Below, one piece after another: positions 30,989 to 40,062 of a stretch of 64,000 bases of DNA. Below the pieces are notes generated by a model. The model saw nothing but the letters and a program-made list of their open reading frames with translations. It ran no database searches and had not been told where the DNA came from. The position numbers were made by a program, and so were the translations under genes. The stretch's first letter is position 1. Each line of letters begins with the position of its first letter. Source of the DNA: Rhodococcoides corynebacterioides (GTDB lineage: Bacteria; Actinomycetota; Actinomycetes; Mycobacteriales; Mycobacteriaceae); NCBI RefSeq assembly GCF_019834675.1, contig NZ_JABUBU010000011.1, positions 1-64,000 on the forward strand, given 5' to 3'.

Positions 30989-31423
30989 ATGGCCAAGGTC
31001 AGCGCCAGCACGTCCCACACCGTCACCGCGACCCCGGAGCAGGTGCTGGCGGCACTGTCGGACTACCAGACCGTGCGCCCGCGGATCCTGCCCGAACAGT
31101 ACCGGGACTTCACCGTCGTCGAGGGCGGTCAGGGCGACGGCACCGTGGCCACCTGGACCCTGCAGGCCACGAAGAAGCGTGCGCGCGACGTCCACGCCAC
31201 CGTCCGTGTCGCCGGCGACACGATCACCGAGACGGACGCCAATTCCTCGATGGTCACCACGTACCGCGTGGCGCCGGCGGGGCAGGGCACCGAGGTCACC
31301 ACGACCACCGAGTGGACCGGCGCCGGCGGCATCGGCGGGTTCTTCGAGAAGACGTTCGCCCCGCTCGGCCTGAAGAAGATCCAGGCGCAGGTCCTCGAGA
31401 ACCTCTCCCGCCAGGTCGGGTGA
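30989..31423 (+). CDS. SRPBCC-family protein
   Basis: A 144-residue START/Bet v1-like protein with no signal peptide. The opening VSASTSHTVTATPEQVLAAL is the usual first strand and helix of the fold, and the last helix starts near GGFFEKTFAPLGLKKIQ. Such proteins bind hydrophobic ligands. The ATG at 30989 follows a GGAGGA at 30975-30980. The stop overlaps the next gene as GTGA. Actinobacterial genomes often place this family next to ybaB-recR; the ligand is unknown. Confidence 0.8.
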   Translation: MAKVSASTSHTVTATPEQVLAALSDYQTVRPRILPEQYRDFTVVEGGQGDGTVATWTLQATKKRARDVHATVRVAGDTITETDANSSMVTTYRVAPAGQGTEVTTTTEWTGAGGIGGFFEKTFAPLGLKKIQAQVLENLSRQVG

Positions 31424-31725
31424 GCGAGTCCGGCCCAGAGCGGACGCCCGACGGCCACTTCGTGGTGATAGACGGGCGCCGCTGGCGGGCGACCGACCCG
31501 GCGATACCGGAGGACCGCCAGGCCGAACTGCGGTCCATCCTCATGGCGTGGCGTCGCGACGTGCGCCGCACCGGTGGCGCCCCGGAATCCCGCGCGGGCG
31601 TGCAGGCGGCCAAGGTGGCGCTCGGCGAGCGCGGCACCCCGTGGTGGGAGCAGAGCGACGACGATCGCCGACGACGCTGGGAGGCCCGGGTCCCACGGCC
31701 GGGCGATGTCGGTGCGGACGACTAG
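31420..31725 (+). CDS. Conserved actinobacterial hypothetical protein (often labelled Tol-like)
   Basis: A 101-residue basic and acidic mixed protein with no membrane segment. DGHFVVIDGRRWRATDPAIP and ALGERGTPWWEQ are recognisable conserved blocks of a small actinobacterial family. That family is sometimes labelled a biopolymer transporter Tol, a name nothing in this sequence supports. It overlaps the SRPBCC gene by 4 bases and precedes ybaB by 39 bases. The function is unknown. Confidence 0.65.
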   Translation: MSESGPERTPDGHFVVIDGRRWRATDPAIPEDRQAELRSILMAWRRDVRRTGGAPESRAGVQAAKVALGERGTPWWEQSDDDRRRRWEARVPRPGDVGADD

Positions 31726-31764
31726 GCTGGACTCACGTTTTCCCCCTCCGAGAGGACACCGACG

Positions 31765-32103
31765 GTGCAACCCGGCGATCAGCCCGACATGTCCCAGCTG
31801 CTCCAGCAGGCGCAGCAGATGCAGCAGCAACTGATGGCCGCGCAGGCCGAGATCGCCGCGACGGAGGTCACCGGCAGCGCGGGCAACGGGCTCGTCGTCG
31901 CCACGGTCACCGGGAGCGGCGAGGTCACGGGCATCACCATCGATCCCAAGGTGGTCGACCCCGAGGATGTCGAGACGCTGCAGGACCTGATCGTCGGCGC
32001 CCTGGCCGATGCCTCGCGCGCGGCCGGCGAGGTGGCCTCGCAGAAGCTCGGGCCGCTGGCCGGGCTGGGTGGCGGCGGCATGCCGGGTCTGCCCGGCTTC
32101 TAG
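31765..32103 (+). CDS. ybaB: YbaB/EbfC nucleoid-associated protein
   Basis: A 112-residue nucleoid-associated DNA-binding protein. A Gln/Met-rich N-terminal helix ([19 protein letters not shown]) forms the tweezer-like arm, followed by the beta-sheet core ([20 protein letters not shown]) and a Gly-rich tail. The GTG start follows GAGAGGA. It lies 10 bases upstream of recR, a widely conserved pairing in bacteria. Confidence 0.92.
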   Translation: MQPGDQPDMSQLLQQAQQMQQQLMAAQAEIAATEVTGSAGNGLVVATVTGSGEVTGITIDPKVVDPEDVETLQDLIVGALADASRAAGEVASQKLGPLAGLGGGGMPGLPGF

Positions 32104-32113
32104 GTCGCTCGGG

Positions 32114-32725
32114 GTGTACGAAGGACCGGTTCAGGATCTGATCGACGAGTTGGGCAAGCTGCCCGGCGTCGGTCCGAAGAGCGCGCAGCGCATCGCGTTT
32201 CATCTCCTCGGTGTCGAGGCGCCGGACATCGACCGGTTGCAGAACGCGCTCGCCCGCATCCGTGACGGGGTGCAGTTCTGCACGATCTGCGGGACCGTCT
32301 CGGACAAGGAATTGTGTCGGATCTGCGCCGATTCGCGGCGTGACCGCTCGATCATCTGCGTGGTGGAGGAGCCGAAAGACGTTCAGGCCGTGGAGCGAAC
32401 CCGCGAGTTCAAGGGTCGCTACCACGTGCTCGGGGGCGCCCTGGACCCCCTCAGCGGCGTCGGTCCGGATCAACTGCGGGTCCGAGAGTTGTTGACGCGC
32501 ATCGGCACTCAGGAGGACGGGGTCGACGTCACCGAGGTCATCATCGCGACCGACCCCAACACCGAGGGCGAGGCGACCGCGACGTACCTCCTCCGCATGC
32601 TGCGCGACTTCCCCGGCCTGTCGGTGACTCGGCTCGCGTCGGGGCTGCCCATGGGCGGCGATCTCGAGTTCGCCGACGAGCTCACTCTGGGTCGTGCGGT
32701 GGCGGGCCGCCGCGTGATGGGGTAG
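32114..32725 (+). CDS. recR: Recombination mediator RecR
   Basis: A 203-residue RecFOR-pathway protein that helps load RecA onto gapped DNA. The helix-hairpin-helix ([18 protein letters not shown]) is followed by the four-Cys zinc finger (CTIC and CRIC, 12 residues apart) and the Toprim domain ([17 protein letters not shown], and [12 protein letters not shown]). The GTG start lies 10 bases after the ybaB stop. Downstream, a convergent response-regulator gene begins 3 bases after its stop. Confidence 0.96.
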   Translation: MYEGPVQDLIDELGKLPGVGPKSAQRIAFHLLGVEAPDIDRLQNALARIRDGVQFCTICGTVSDKELCRICADSRRDRSIICVVEEPKDVQAVERTREFKGRYHVLGGALDPLSGVGPDQLRVRELLTRIGTQEDGVDVTEVIIATDPNTEGEATATYLLRMLRDFPGLSVTRLASGLPMGGDLEFADELTLGRAVAGRRVMG

Positions 32726-32728
32726 TCC

Positions 32729-33409
32729 CTACCGCCGCAATCGGTACAGACGCTCGGGTCGTCCCACGCTGCCGTAATCCAGCGACACGAGCACCTTGTC
32801 GATGTCGGACAGGTACTCCAGGTAGCGACGCGCGCTGGACCGGGACATGCCGGTGCGGTCGGCCATCGCACTGGCCGACACCGCGCGCCCGGGGTCGTCG
32901 CTCTCCACCTCGCGGAGCTGCTGCTCGACGGTGGCGAGCGTCTCGGTGCTCAGTCCCTTCGGCAGCCGGGACGGCGAGCCGCGGAGGCCGAACGCCTTGT
33001 CCACCGCGTCCTGCTCCGCCTCCTGCGCAGCCGCCAGCGCCTCGCGGGTGTGCCGATAGTGGTCCAGCCGCTCCTGCAGTGCGGCGAACTTGAACGGCTT
33101 GATCAGGTAGTGCACCGCACCCGAGCGCAGGGCCCGCTGCACGGATTCGGCCTCGCGCTCGCTGGTGATCACCAGAACGTCCAGGTCGGGAATGATCTCG
33201 CGGAACGGTGCGATCAGGTCGAGGCCCGTCACCCCCGGCAGGTGCACGTCGAGCAACACCAGGTCGGGCCGGGCGGACTCCACCTTCTCCAGCGCTTCCT
33301 GCGCCGTGTGGGCGACGCCGCAGACCTCGAACCCGGGCACCTTGCCCACGAAACCGGTGTGGACGCGGGCGACCATGAAGTCGTCGTCGACCACCAGGAC
33401 CTTCAGCAC
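32729..33409 (-). CDS. CitB/DpiA-type response regulator
   Basis: A 226-residue regulator of the CitB/DcuR class that controls di- and tricarboxylate uptake. The receiver domain has DDDF near residue 8 and the phosphoacceptor Asp in LVLLDVHLPG; the C-terminal winged helix-turn-helix (SASAMADRTGMSRSSARRYLEYL) is typical of the class. The GTG start follows the sensor-kinase stop by one base, marking a cognate pair. The divergent TctC-CitMHS-USP-AbrB operon is its likely target. Confidence 0.9.
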   Translation of the reverse strand: MLKVLVVDDDFMVARVHTGFVGKVPGFEVCGVAHTAQEALEKVESARPDLVLLDVHLPGVTGLDLIAPFREIIPDLDVLVITSEREAESVQRALRSGAVHYLIKPFKFAALQERLDHYRHTREALAAAQEAEQDAVDKAFGLRGSPSRLPKGLSTETLATVEQQLREVESDDPGRAVSASAMADRTGMSRSSARRYLEYLSDIDKVLVSLDYGSVGRPERLYRLRR

Positions 33410-33410
33410 G

Positions 33411-35087
33411 TCATCGTTCCTTCCCCGCGCTCGCCGCCTCGTGTGCACGGGACGGGACGTCGAGCGTCGCGACGAACACCGTCCACCGGTCATTCTCCGC
33501 CCCGTCGGTGACGGTGGTGCGCACCTGCACCTCACCGCCGCCGCGTCGGCACACCACCCGAACCAGGGCGAGGCCGAAGCCGTGTCCGTCCGTCGACGTC
33601 CCCTTGGTGCTCCAGCCCTGGTCGAAGACGCGGTCCACGTCGGCGTCGGCGATCCCGGGACCGTTGTCGGCCACCGTCACCGTCACGCGGTCGGTCTCGT
33701 CCTGCGCGATGGTCACCCGCACCGTCGCCTGCGGCGTCCCGTGCTCGAGGAGAGCATCGACCGCGTTGTCGACGAGGTTGCCCACCACCGTGCACAGGTC
33801 ACGCGAGGCGTCGTCGTCGGCGCGCCGCAGGGACGAGTCCTCGGTGAGTTCGACCGACACCGAGCGCGCGGCCGCCGCACCGATCTTGGCGATGAGCAGC
33901 GCCGCGACCCCCAGATCGGCGACGCGGTCGGTGACGGCCGAGGTGAGCCGCTCACGGTGCTCGGTGATCCCGTCGACGTACCGCTCCACCTCGTCGTACT
34001 CACCGAGCTGGACCAATCCGGAGATGGTGTGGAGCTGGTTGTCGAACTCGTGGATGTGCTCGCGCAGCGCCGTCGAACTGGTGCGGCTGATGTCGAGCTT
34101 GCTCTCGACCTCGCTGAGCTCGGTGCGATCGCGGAACGTCGTCACGGTGGCGACGATGCGGCCGGACTCCTCGATGGGAACGGTGTTGAAGACGAGGATG
34201 CGATCGCCGGTCAGGACCAGCTGGTCACCGTCGTCGCTGGGGTGGCGGAGCACGCGTTCGAGGCGATCGTCGAGGCCGAGGGCGTCGACCTGCTTGCCCA
34301 CGCTGTCGGCCCCGAGGCCCAGCATGTCGTGGGCGCTGCGGCTGAGCAGCAGCACCGTGCCCCTCGGATCGAGGGCGACCACGGCTTCCTTCAGACCCTC
34401 GAGCATGGCCTGTCGCTGGCGGACGAGGTCGACGATCTCACCCGCCTCGAGGCCCATCGTCTGCCGCTTGACGCGACGTGCCAGCAGGAGCGAGCCCACG
34501 CCGCCGAGCACCGTCGCGACGGCGAGATAGATGATCAGATCGGGCGTCGACTGGGCCAGCCGCGCCCAGACGGACGGATATTCGCGGCCCACGATGGCGA
34601 CGCCGACGACGCGGCCGTCGGCGCCGAGCACCGGAACCTGGGACTGCACCGACCGACTCGGCTCCAATGCGGTGTTCTCGCTGGTCTCGGCGAGCCCCGT
34701 CCAACTGCGCCCGACGCGGGCGCCGGCACCCTCGTCGGCGGCGGTCTCCCCGATGCGCGTGGGATCGGTGGCCGCGACGATGCGGCCGTCGGTGTCCGTG
34801 AGCTGGGCGTAGTCGAGCCCGGACACCGCCCGCACCGAGTCGAGCGCTCCCTGCAGGCCGGACCGGATGCGCGGCTGAGCGCCCGGAAGCAACTGCCGCA
34901 CGGTGGGGTTGGCCGCCAGGTTCTCCGCGGCGGACTGCACCCGCAGACCCTGCTCACGCTGGAACGTCGCCGACGACTGCGCCAGCGAGAGCGCACCCAC
35001 CACCACCAGCACCGCGACCACGATCAACAGCTGCAGCGCGAGCAGTTGGGCCGACAGGGTCCTCCTGACCCGCAGCCGTCGACTCAC
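33411..35087 (-). CDS. CitA/DpiB-type sensor histidine kinase
   Basis: A 558-residue kinase. Two transmembrane helices (about residues 15-40 and 175-200) flank an extracytoplasmic PDC/Cache-type sensor domain, followed by a cytoplasmic PAS domain (about 225-330), the dimerisation box LREHIHEFDNQLHTISGL with the phosphoaccepting His, and an ATPase domain (NLVDNAVDAL, DNGPGI, GHGFGLALV). This is the plan of citrate and C4-dicarboxylate sensors. GTG 35087 is chosen; GTG 35096 is an alternative. It is divergent from a TctC-like lipoprotein gene. Confidence 0.9.
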   Translation of the reverse strand: MSRRLRVRRTLSAQLLALQLLIVVAVLVVVGALSLAQSSATFQREQGLRVQSAAENLAANPTVRQLLPGAQPRIRSGLQGALDSVRAVSGLDYAQLTDTDGRIVAATDPTRIGETAADEGAGARVGRSWTGLAETSENTALEPSRSVQSQVPVLGADGRVVGVAIVGREYPSVWARLAQSTPDLIIYLAVATVLGGVGSLLLARRVKRQTMGLEAGEIVDLVRQRQAMLEGLKEAVVALDPRGTVLLLSRSAHDMLGLGADSVGKQVDALGLDDRLERVLRHPSDDGDQLVLTGDRILVFNTVPIEESGRIVATVTTFRDRTELSEVESKLDISRTSSTALREHIHEFDNQLHTISGLVQLGEYDEVERYVDGITEHRERLTSAVTDRVADLGVAALLIAKIGAAAARSVSVELTEDSSLRRADDDASRDLCTVVGNLVDNAVDALLEHGTPQATVRVTIAQDETDRVTVTVADNGPGIADADVDRVFDQGWSTKGTSTDGHGFGLALVRVVCRRGGGEVQVRTTVTDGAENDRWTVFVATLDVPSRAHEAASAGKER

Positions 35088-35194
35088 GACCTGCACGGTA
35101 CCGCCGACGCGTCGTCGGGACGTTCCGATCGGTAGGGCCGAAACGCGCGGACGCAGCGCGCAGAATGAACACAACGCGAACTGTGCACCAAAGG

Positions 35195-35208
35195 GTGACC
35201 ACAGTCAC
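35195..35208. promoter_or_regulatory. GTGAC-N4-GTCAC inverted repeat upstream of tctC
   Basis: A perfect 5-bp inverted repeat lies 14 bases before the tctC start, in the 134-base gap divergent from the sensor kinase. It is a candidate site for the CitB-type response regulator or another factor. Nothing else supports this assignment. Confidence 0.3.
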
Positions 35209-35221
35209 AAGGTGCGTCAGA

Positions 35222-36214
35222 GTGAGACCCGTGACCGACATCCGACGTGTTCGCCCGGGCATCCTCGCGATGCTCACGGCGCTGACCCTCGCGCTCTCCG
35301 CGTGCGGTGGGTCGGTCACGTCGATGGTGACCGGTGCGCCCCCACCCGGGCTGCGCATCATCGCCCCGTCGGTCGCCGGGGGCGGTTACGACCTGACCGC
35401 CCGCAGCGTGTCCCGGGCCTGGGCGGCACAGGGCGTCGCGGTCGACGACGTCCTGGTGCTGCCCGGCTCGGGCGGCGTGGTCGGTCTCGGCCGGCTCGCC
35501 GCGGAACGGGGTAACGAGCGTCTGCTGCTCATGATGGGCCTCGGCCTGGTGGGCGCCCTGGCCACCATTCCGTCCGAGTACACCCTGAACGACGTGACAC
35601 CGATCGCCCGCCTGGTCACCGAGCCCGAGGTGGTGTTGGTGCCCGCGGCGTCACCGCTCCGCACACTGGACGACCTGCTGGTGCGCTGGCGCGCCGGGGA
35701 CGACCTCCGCTTCGGCGGCGGATCGGCCGCCGGTGGGCCCGACGGGCTCTTCCGGACGCGGCTCGCCCGCGCCGTCGGCGTCGACCCCGACGCCACCGGC
35801 TACCGGGTGTACGACGGCGGCGGCGAGCTGCTGCCCGCGCTGCTGACCGGTGAGGTCGACGTGGCCACCACCGGAGTCAGCGAGTACCTCGACCAACTCG
35901 CGTCCGGCACCGTGCGCGCCCTGGCCGTCAGTTCCGACGACGCCGTGGCGGGGGTCGACGCCCCCACCCTGCGCGAGCAGGGCGTCGACCTGGTCTTCGA
36001 CAACTGGCGGGGTCTGATGGCGCCGCCGGACCTTCCGCCGGACCGGGTGCAGACCCTGATCCGGCAGGTACGCGAGCTGGTCGCCTCGGACGACTGGGCC
36101 CGCCTCGCCGAACGCAACGGCTGGCAGGACGCCCTGCTCACCGGCGACGACTTCGGCGCGTTCCTGCGCGACCAGGCGGACATGGTCGCCGCCACGCTCG
36201 ACCCCGCGGCCTGA
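35222..36214 (+). CDS. tctC: TctC/Bug-type tricarboxylate-binding lipoprotein
   Basis: A 330-residue extracytoplasmic solute receptor of the Bug/TctC family of tripartite tricarboxylate transporters. A lipoprotein signal is clear: a hydrophobic run LAMLTALTLALSACGG with lipobox LSAC and lipidated Cys near residue 26. APSVAGGGYDLTARSV is the typical ligand-binding segment. GTG 35222 is chosen because AAGGTG lies 7 bases upstream; GTG 35231 and ATG 35165 are alternatives. No TctA or TctB membrane subunit is present; a CitMHS permease follows instead. The protein may therefore act as a co-receptor for the adjacent kinase, as known for some Bordetella Bug proteins. Confidence 0.85.
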   Translation: MRPVTDIRRVRPGILAMLTALTLALSACGGSVTSMVTGAPPPGLRIIAPSVAGGGYDLTARSVSRAWAAQGVAVDDVLVLPGSGGVVGLGRLAAERGNERLLLMMGLGLVGALATIPSEYTLNDVTPIARLVTEPEVVLVPAASPLRTLDDLLVRWRAGDDLRFGGGSAAGGPDGLFRTRLARAVGVDPDATGYRVYDGGGELLPALLTGEVDVATTGVSEYLDQLASGTVRALAVSSDDAVAGVDAPTLREQGVDLVFDNWRGLMAPPDLPPDRVQTLIRQVRELVASDDWARLAERNGWQDALLTGDDFGAFLRDQADMVAATLDPAA

Positions 36215-36282
36215 CCGCGCTTCTCCGCTCCGCCCTGCTGTCTTCACTGCTGCCCTGCCCGACCCCGAACGAGGAGTACCCC

Positions 36283-37668
36283 ATGTTGGTGATACTCGGC
36301 TTCCTGATGGTGGCCGCCTTCATGTTCCTGATCCTGACCAAACGCGCGACCCCCGTGGTCGCCCTGATCCTGGTGCCCGTCATCTTCGGCCTCTTCGCCG
36401 GCGCGGGCCTGGGCATCGGGGACATGATCACCGACGGCATCAAGTCGTTGGCCCCCACCGCAGCACTGCTGTTCTTCGCGATCATCTTCTTCGGCATCAT
36501 GATCGACGTCGGCCTGTTCGACCCGCTGGTGCGCGGCATCCTGCGCCTGGTGCGCAACGACCCGATGAAGCTCGTGGTCGGCACCGCCGTGCTCGCCATG
36601 GTGGTCTCGCTGGACGGCGACGGGTCGACGACGTTCATCATCGTCACGTCCGCGCTGCTGCCGCTCTACCTGAAACTCGGTGTCTCCCCGGTCATCCTGA
36701 CCGTGGTGGCCGGTCTGGCCAACGGCACCATGAACATCATTCCGTGGGGCGGCCCGACAGTGCGGGCGGCGTCCGCGCTCGGCATCTCGCCGTCCGAGGT
36801 CTTCGTCCCGATGGTGCCGTCGCTCATCGCCGGCCTGGTCATCGTGCTGCTGTTCTCGATCCACCTCGGTCTGATGGAGCGTCGTCGTCTCGGCGCGTTG
36901 GTGTTCGACCAGGAGATGGTGTCCGTCGGTGGCGGCGGTGACACCGGACGCCCGGCGCGTCGTACCGGTGGCGGCGGCGGTGCGGGTGGCGACTCCGACG
37001 GCGGTGCCGGCCAGTTCATCGACGGTCTCGACCCGCAGCGCGACACCCTGCGCCCGAAGCTGTTGTGGTTCAACGCGGCTCTGACCGTGGTGCTGCTCGT
37101 CGTCCTGGTCATGGACATCCTGCCCATCCCGGTGCTGTTCATGATCGCGGCGTCCATCGCGCTGACCGTCAACTTCCCCAAGGTCAAGGAACAGGGCGAG
37201 GCCATCGCCCGGCACTCCGCCTCGATCGTCTCCGTGGTCGCCATGGTGCTCGCCGCCGCCGTCCTGACCGGCGTGTTCTCCGGCACCGGCATGGTCGAGG
37301 CCATGGCCGAGTGGCTGCTCGGCGTGATTCCGAGCTCCATGGGCCCGTTCCTCGCCGTCATCACCGGCGTGCTGTCGATCCCGCTGACGTTCTTCATGAC
37401 CAACGACGCCTTCTACTTCGGCATCCTCCCGGTCCTGACCGAGACCGCCGCGCAGTACGGCATCGAGCCGGTCGAGATGGCCCGGGCCTCGATCACCGGT
37501 CAGCCCGTCCACCTGCAGAGCCCGCTGGTTCCGGCCATCCTCCTGCTGGTCACCCTCGCCGGTGTCTCGCTGGCCGACCACCACAAGAAGGTGCTCTGGC
37601 GCGCGACCGTCGTCTCGCTGGTGATGCTGGCCGTCGGTGTCCTGCTCGGCCAGATCCCCATGGGCTGA
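36283..37668 (+). CDS. CitMHS-family citrate:metal symporter
   Basis: A 461-residue permease with about eleven or twelve helices, of the family that includes Bacillus CitM and CitH, which import citrate complexed with Mg2+ or Ca2+. VVSLDGDGSTTFIIVTSALL and ANGTMNIIPWGGPTVRAASA in the first half, and TFFMTNDAFYFG in the second, are family motifs. A long Gly-rich cytoplasmic loop (about residues 213-245) joins the halves. The ATG is preceded by ACGAGGAG. It sits 68 bases after tctC and 27 before the USP gene, in a probable operon regulated by the divergent two-component system. Confidence 0.92.
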   Translation: MLVILGFLMVAAFMFLILTKRATPVVALILVPVIFGLFAGAGLGIGDMITDGIKSLAPTAALLFFAIIFFGIMIDVGLFDPLVRGILRLVRNDPMKLVVGTAVLAMVVSLDGDGSTTFIIVTSALLPLYLKLGVSPVILTVVAGLANGTMNIIPWGGPTVRAASALGISPSEVFVPMVPSLIAGLVIVLLFSIHLGLMERRRLGALVFDQEMVSVGGGGDTGRPARRTGGGGGAGGDSDGGAGQFIDGLDPQRDTLRPKLLWFNAALTVVLLVVLVMDILPIPVLFMIAASIALTVNFPKVKEQGEAIARHSASIVSVVAMVLAAAVLTGVFSGTGMVEAMAEWLLGVIPSSMGPFLAVITGVLSIPLTFFMTNDAFYFGILPVLTETAAQYGIEPVEMARASITGQPVHLQSPLVPAILLLVTLAGVSLADHHKKVLWRATVVSLVMLAVGVLLGQIPMG

Positions 37669-37695
37669 CCCCGACCGTCGAGAGGAGAACACGTC

Positions 37696-38094
37696 ATGAG
37701 TGTCGCCGTCGTGCACAACACGTCCGCCGAGGGCCGTCGCGCCCTGGCCTCGGGACTGACCCAGGCTCGGGTCCTCGGAACCGATCTGGTCGTCCTGCAT
37801 GCCTTCTCGGGATCGTCGGACCCGGCGTCCGAGGCCAAGGAATCCGCCGCGGTCCGCGACGCCGTCGTCGCCGGACTCGGTGAGATCGGAGACCCCGACG
37901 CGGCGTGGACGCTGCTGGCGGGCCAGCCGGATCCCGATGCCGTCAGCACTCTGCTGAGCCTGGTCGAGGACGCGAAAGCCGAACTGCTGGTGGTGGGTTC
38001 ACGTCACCGCTCCGCCGTCGGAAAGTTCCTCATGGGCCAGCCCGTGCAGCGGCTGTTGCTCGAGACCTCGATTCCGGTGCTGCTGGTCAAGTGA
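37696..38094 (+). CDS. Universal stress protein family, single domain
   Basis: A 132-residue cytoplasmic USP domain. The final segment LLVVGSRHRSAVGKFLMG and the ending IPVLLVK are characteristic, although the ATP-binding Ser/Thr-rich loop after FLMG is QPVQ rather than the usual S-V-S, so nucleotide binding may be altered. It has a good ribosome binding site (GAGAGGAG) and overlaps the following AbrB-type gene by 4 bases. Its presence in a citrate-uptake operon suggests a role in regulating the transporter, which is an inference. Confidence 0.85.
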   Translation: MSVAVVHNTSAEGRRALASGLTQARVLGTDLVVLHAFSGSSDPASEAKESAAVRDAVVAGLGEIGDPDAAWTLLAGQPDPDAVSTLLSLVEDAKAELLVVGSRHRSAVGKFLMGQPVQRLLLETSIPVLLVK

Positions 38095-39185
38095 CCCGTG
38101 CCCGTACCGCCGCCGTGAGCGCCGCCCGATGGGTGGCGCTCACGGTCGTGTCCGTGGCCGGCTGGTTCGCCCTCGACGCCGTGGGTCTGACCGCGCCGTC
38201 GCTGTTCGCCGCGTTGGTGGTCGCGGTGATCTTCGCGCTCACCGGACTGGGGCCGGCGCGGGTGCCGCGGCTCGGCTCGATGGCGGCGCAGGGCACCCTC
38301 GCGGTGACCATCGGGCTGATGATCGACCCAGAGACGCTGGGAGCGCTGGGGGACAACGCGATCTCGGCGGTACTCGTGGGAGTCGCGACACTGGTGGTCA
38401 GTGCGGGCGCCGGGGCCCTCCTCGCGCTGCACCGTGAGGTTACCGCCGCAACGGGGATGCTCTCGCTCATCGCGGGCGGCGCGACCGGACTGGTCGCCGC
38501 GGCCAAAGAACTCGGCGGCGACGAGCGGGTCGTCGCCGTGGTGCAGTACCTGCGGGTCGCGCTTGTGGTGGTCACCATGCCGCTGGTGGTGACCTTCGCG
38601 TTCCACGCGGACACCCACGCGGTGGCGGCGTCGGACCCGGGCGGTGGGTCGTTGCCGTGGTGGGTGGCGTCGGGCTTCGTCGCCGGGGCGGTGGTGGTGG
38701 GCATCGTGGCCGGACGGCTGCTGCGACTGCCCGCGCCGGCCACCCTCGGTCCGCTCCTGGTCGCCGGAGCGTGCGCCCTGTCGGGGTGGCCCGGCGACAT
38801 CGACGTGCCCGCGGCCGTCTTGCCGGTGGCGTTTCTGGTCATCGGCTGGCAGGCGGGGTTGGCCTTCACCCTCCCGAGTCTGCGGATGATCGGCCGACTG
38901 TTCCCCTACGCCGTGGCCCTGGTCCTCGGGGTGGGGGTGGTGTGCTCGCTGTTCGGGTGGCTGCTCGCGGAGCTGACCGGGACCTCGATGCTCACCGGCT
39001 ACCTCGCCACCACTCCCGGCGGGCTGGCCGCGGTCCTCGCCGTCTCCGCCTCCACGGGCTCGGACGTCACCTTCGTCGCGTGCGTGCAGCTGATTCGGCT
39101 GGTGCTGATGCTCATCGCCGCGCCCGTGATCGCCTCGCTCCTCACCCGCCGGGCCGGGCGGCGGAAGGATTTGGTCGGGGTCTGA
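38091..39185 (+). CDS. AbrB/ammonia-monooxygenase-like membrane protein
   Basis: A 364-residue, roughly ten-helix membrane protein of the family named AbrB-type or putative ammonia monooxygenase; it is not a DNA-binding AbrB protein. The two halves each contain the Gly/Ala-rich block (MLSLIAGGATGLVAAAKELG and YLATTPGGLAAVLAVSAS), showing the internal duplication of the family. The GTG start overlaps the USP stop. Family members cluster with tricarboxylate transport genes, consistent with this operon. Its transport function is unproven. Confidence 0.83.
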   Translation: MTRARTAAVSAARWVALTVVSVAGWFALDAVGLTAPSLFAALVVAVIFALTGLGPARVPRLGSMAAQGTLAVTIGLMIDPETLGALGDNAISAVLVGVATLVVSAGAGALLALHREVTAATGMLSLIAGGATGLVAAAKELGGDERVVAVVQYLRVALVVVTMPLVVTFAFHADTHAVAASDPGGGSLPWWVASGFVAGAVVVGIVAGRLLRLPAPATLGPLLVAGACALSGWPGDIDVPAAVLPVAFLVIGWQAGLAFTLPSLRMIGRLFPYAVALVLGVGVVCSLFGWLLAELTGTSMLTGYLATTPGGLAAVLAVSASTGSDVTFVACVQLIRLVLMLIAAPVIASLLTRRAGRRKDLVGV

Positions 39186-39357
39186 GCGCCGGGCGCGAGT
39201 TTTCGCACCGGATCGGGGGAGATCCCGCGGATCCGTGGGGTTCGGGGCGGATCGTGTGGCAGAACTCGCGCCGGCGCGGGCCCGAGCGTCCGCAAGTCGG
39301 TCGAATCGACGGGATCCCGTCGGAACAGGCGGGTTGTGGGCACTCACGCCCGCCCGG

Positions 39358-40062
39358 CTACCGGCGCAGGCGCTCCGTCCGCAACTGCTCGACGTCGGGG
39401 AGGTGCAGCGGCTCGAGGGTCCGACCCAGCGCCGTCTCGAGCAGGTGGTCCGCCAGTTCGGGGTTCCGCGCGAGGGCCGGGCCGTGCAGGTAGGTGCCGA
39501 TCACGGAGCCCTGCACCACCCCCTCGGTACCGTCGCCGACCCCGTTGCCCACCCCACGCTCGACGCGGGCGAAGGGGGCGGCGTCGGAGCCGAGAGTGGT
39601 TCCGCCGCGGTGGTTCTCGAAGCCGGTGAGGGTCTGGGTCAGACCCCCCGTCGCGGGCCGGGTGACCACCTCGCCGATGGCACGTTCGGTTCGCGGCGCG
39701 GTGGTGAGGTCGAGCATGCCGACCCCGTCGACGCGCTCCCCGGAGCTGGTCTCGTACCAGTGGCCCAGCACCTGGATGGCGGCGCAGATGGCGAGCACGG
39801 GGGCACCGCGCTCGGCGGCCCGCTGCAGTCCGGGGTACCGGGTCAAGTGCCGGGTCGCGAGTCGCTGCGCGGAGTCCTCGGCGCCGCCCAGGACGTAGAC
39901 GTCGAGGGAGTCCGGAACGGGGTCGTTCAGCGTGATGGAGACGATCTCGGCGTCCTGCCCCCGCATGCGCAGGCGTTGCCGCAGGACGAGGGCGTTGCCG
40001 CCGTCGCCGTAGGTGCCCATGACGTCGGGCAGGACCAGGCCGATGCGGACGGTGTCAGGCAC
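39358..40062 (-). CDS. gatD: Lipid II isoglutaminyl synthase, glutaminase subunit GatD
   Basis: A 234-residue class I-like glutamine amidotransferase of the CobB/CobQ type. With MurT it amidates the alpha-carboxyl of D-Glu in the lipid II stem peptide. The nucleophile Cys93 lies in AICAAIQVLG and the catalytic His193 in GTYLHGPALARNP, close to the Cys94/His189 pair of S. aureus GatD. The GTG start overlaps the murT stop by 8 bases, so both subunits are translated together. The gene ends 172 bases before the convergent AbrB-type gene; that gap has no obvious gene. Confidence 0.92.
   Translation of the reverse strand: MPDTVRIGLVLPDVMGTYGDGGNALVLRQRLRMRGQDAEIVSITLNDPVPDSLDVYVLGGAEDSAQRLATRHLTRYPGLQRAAERGAPVLAICAAIQVLGHWYETSSGERVDGVGMLDLTTAPRTERAIGEVVTRPATGGLTQTLTGFENHRGGTTLGSDAAPFARVERGVGNGVGDGTEGVVQGSVIGTYLHGPALARNPELADHLLETALGRTLEPLHLPDVEQLRTERLRR

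Noticed and set aside
37696..39185. AbrB as a transcription factor
   Set aside because: The AbrB label refers to a membrane protein family here; the product has about ten helices and no DNA-binding domain.
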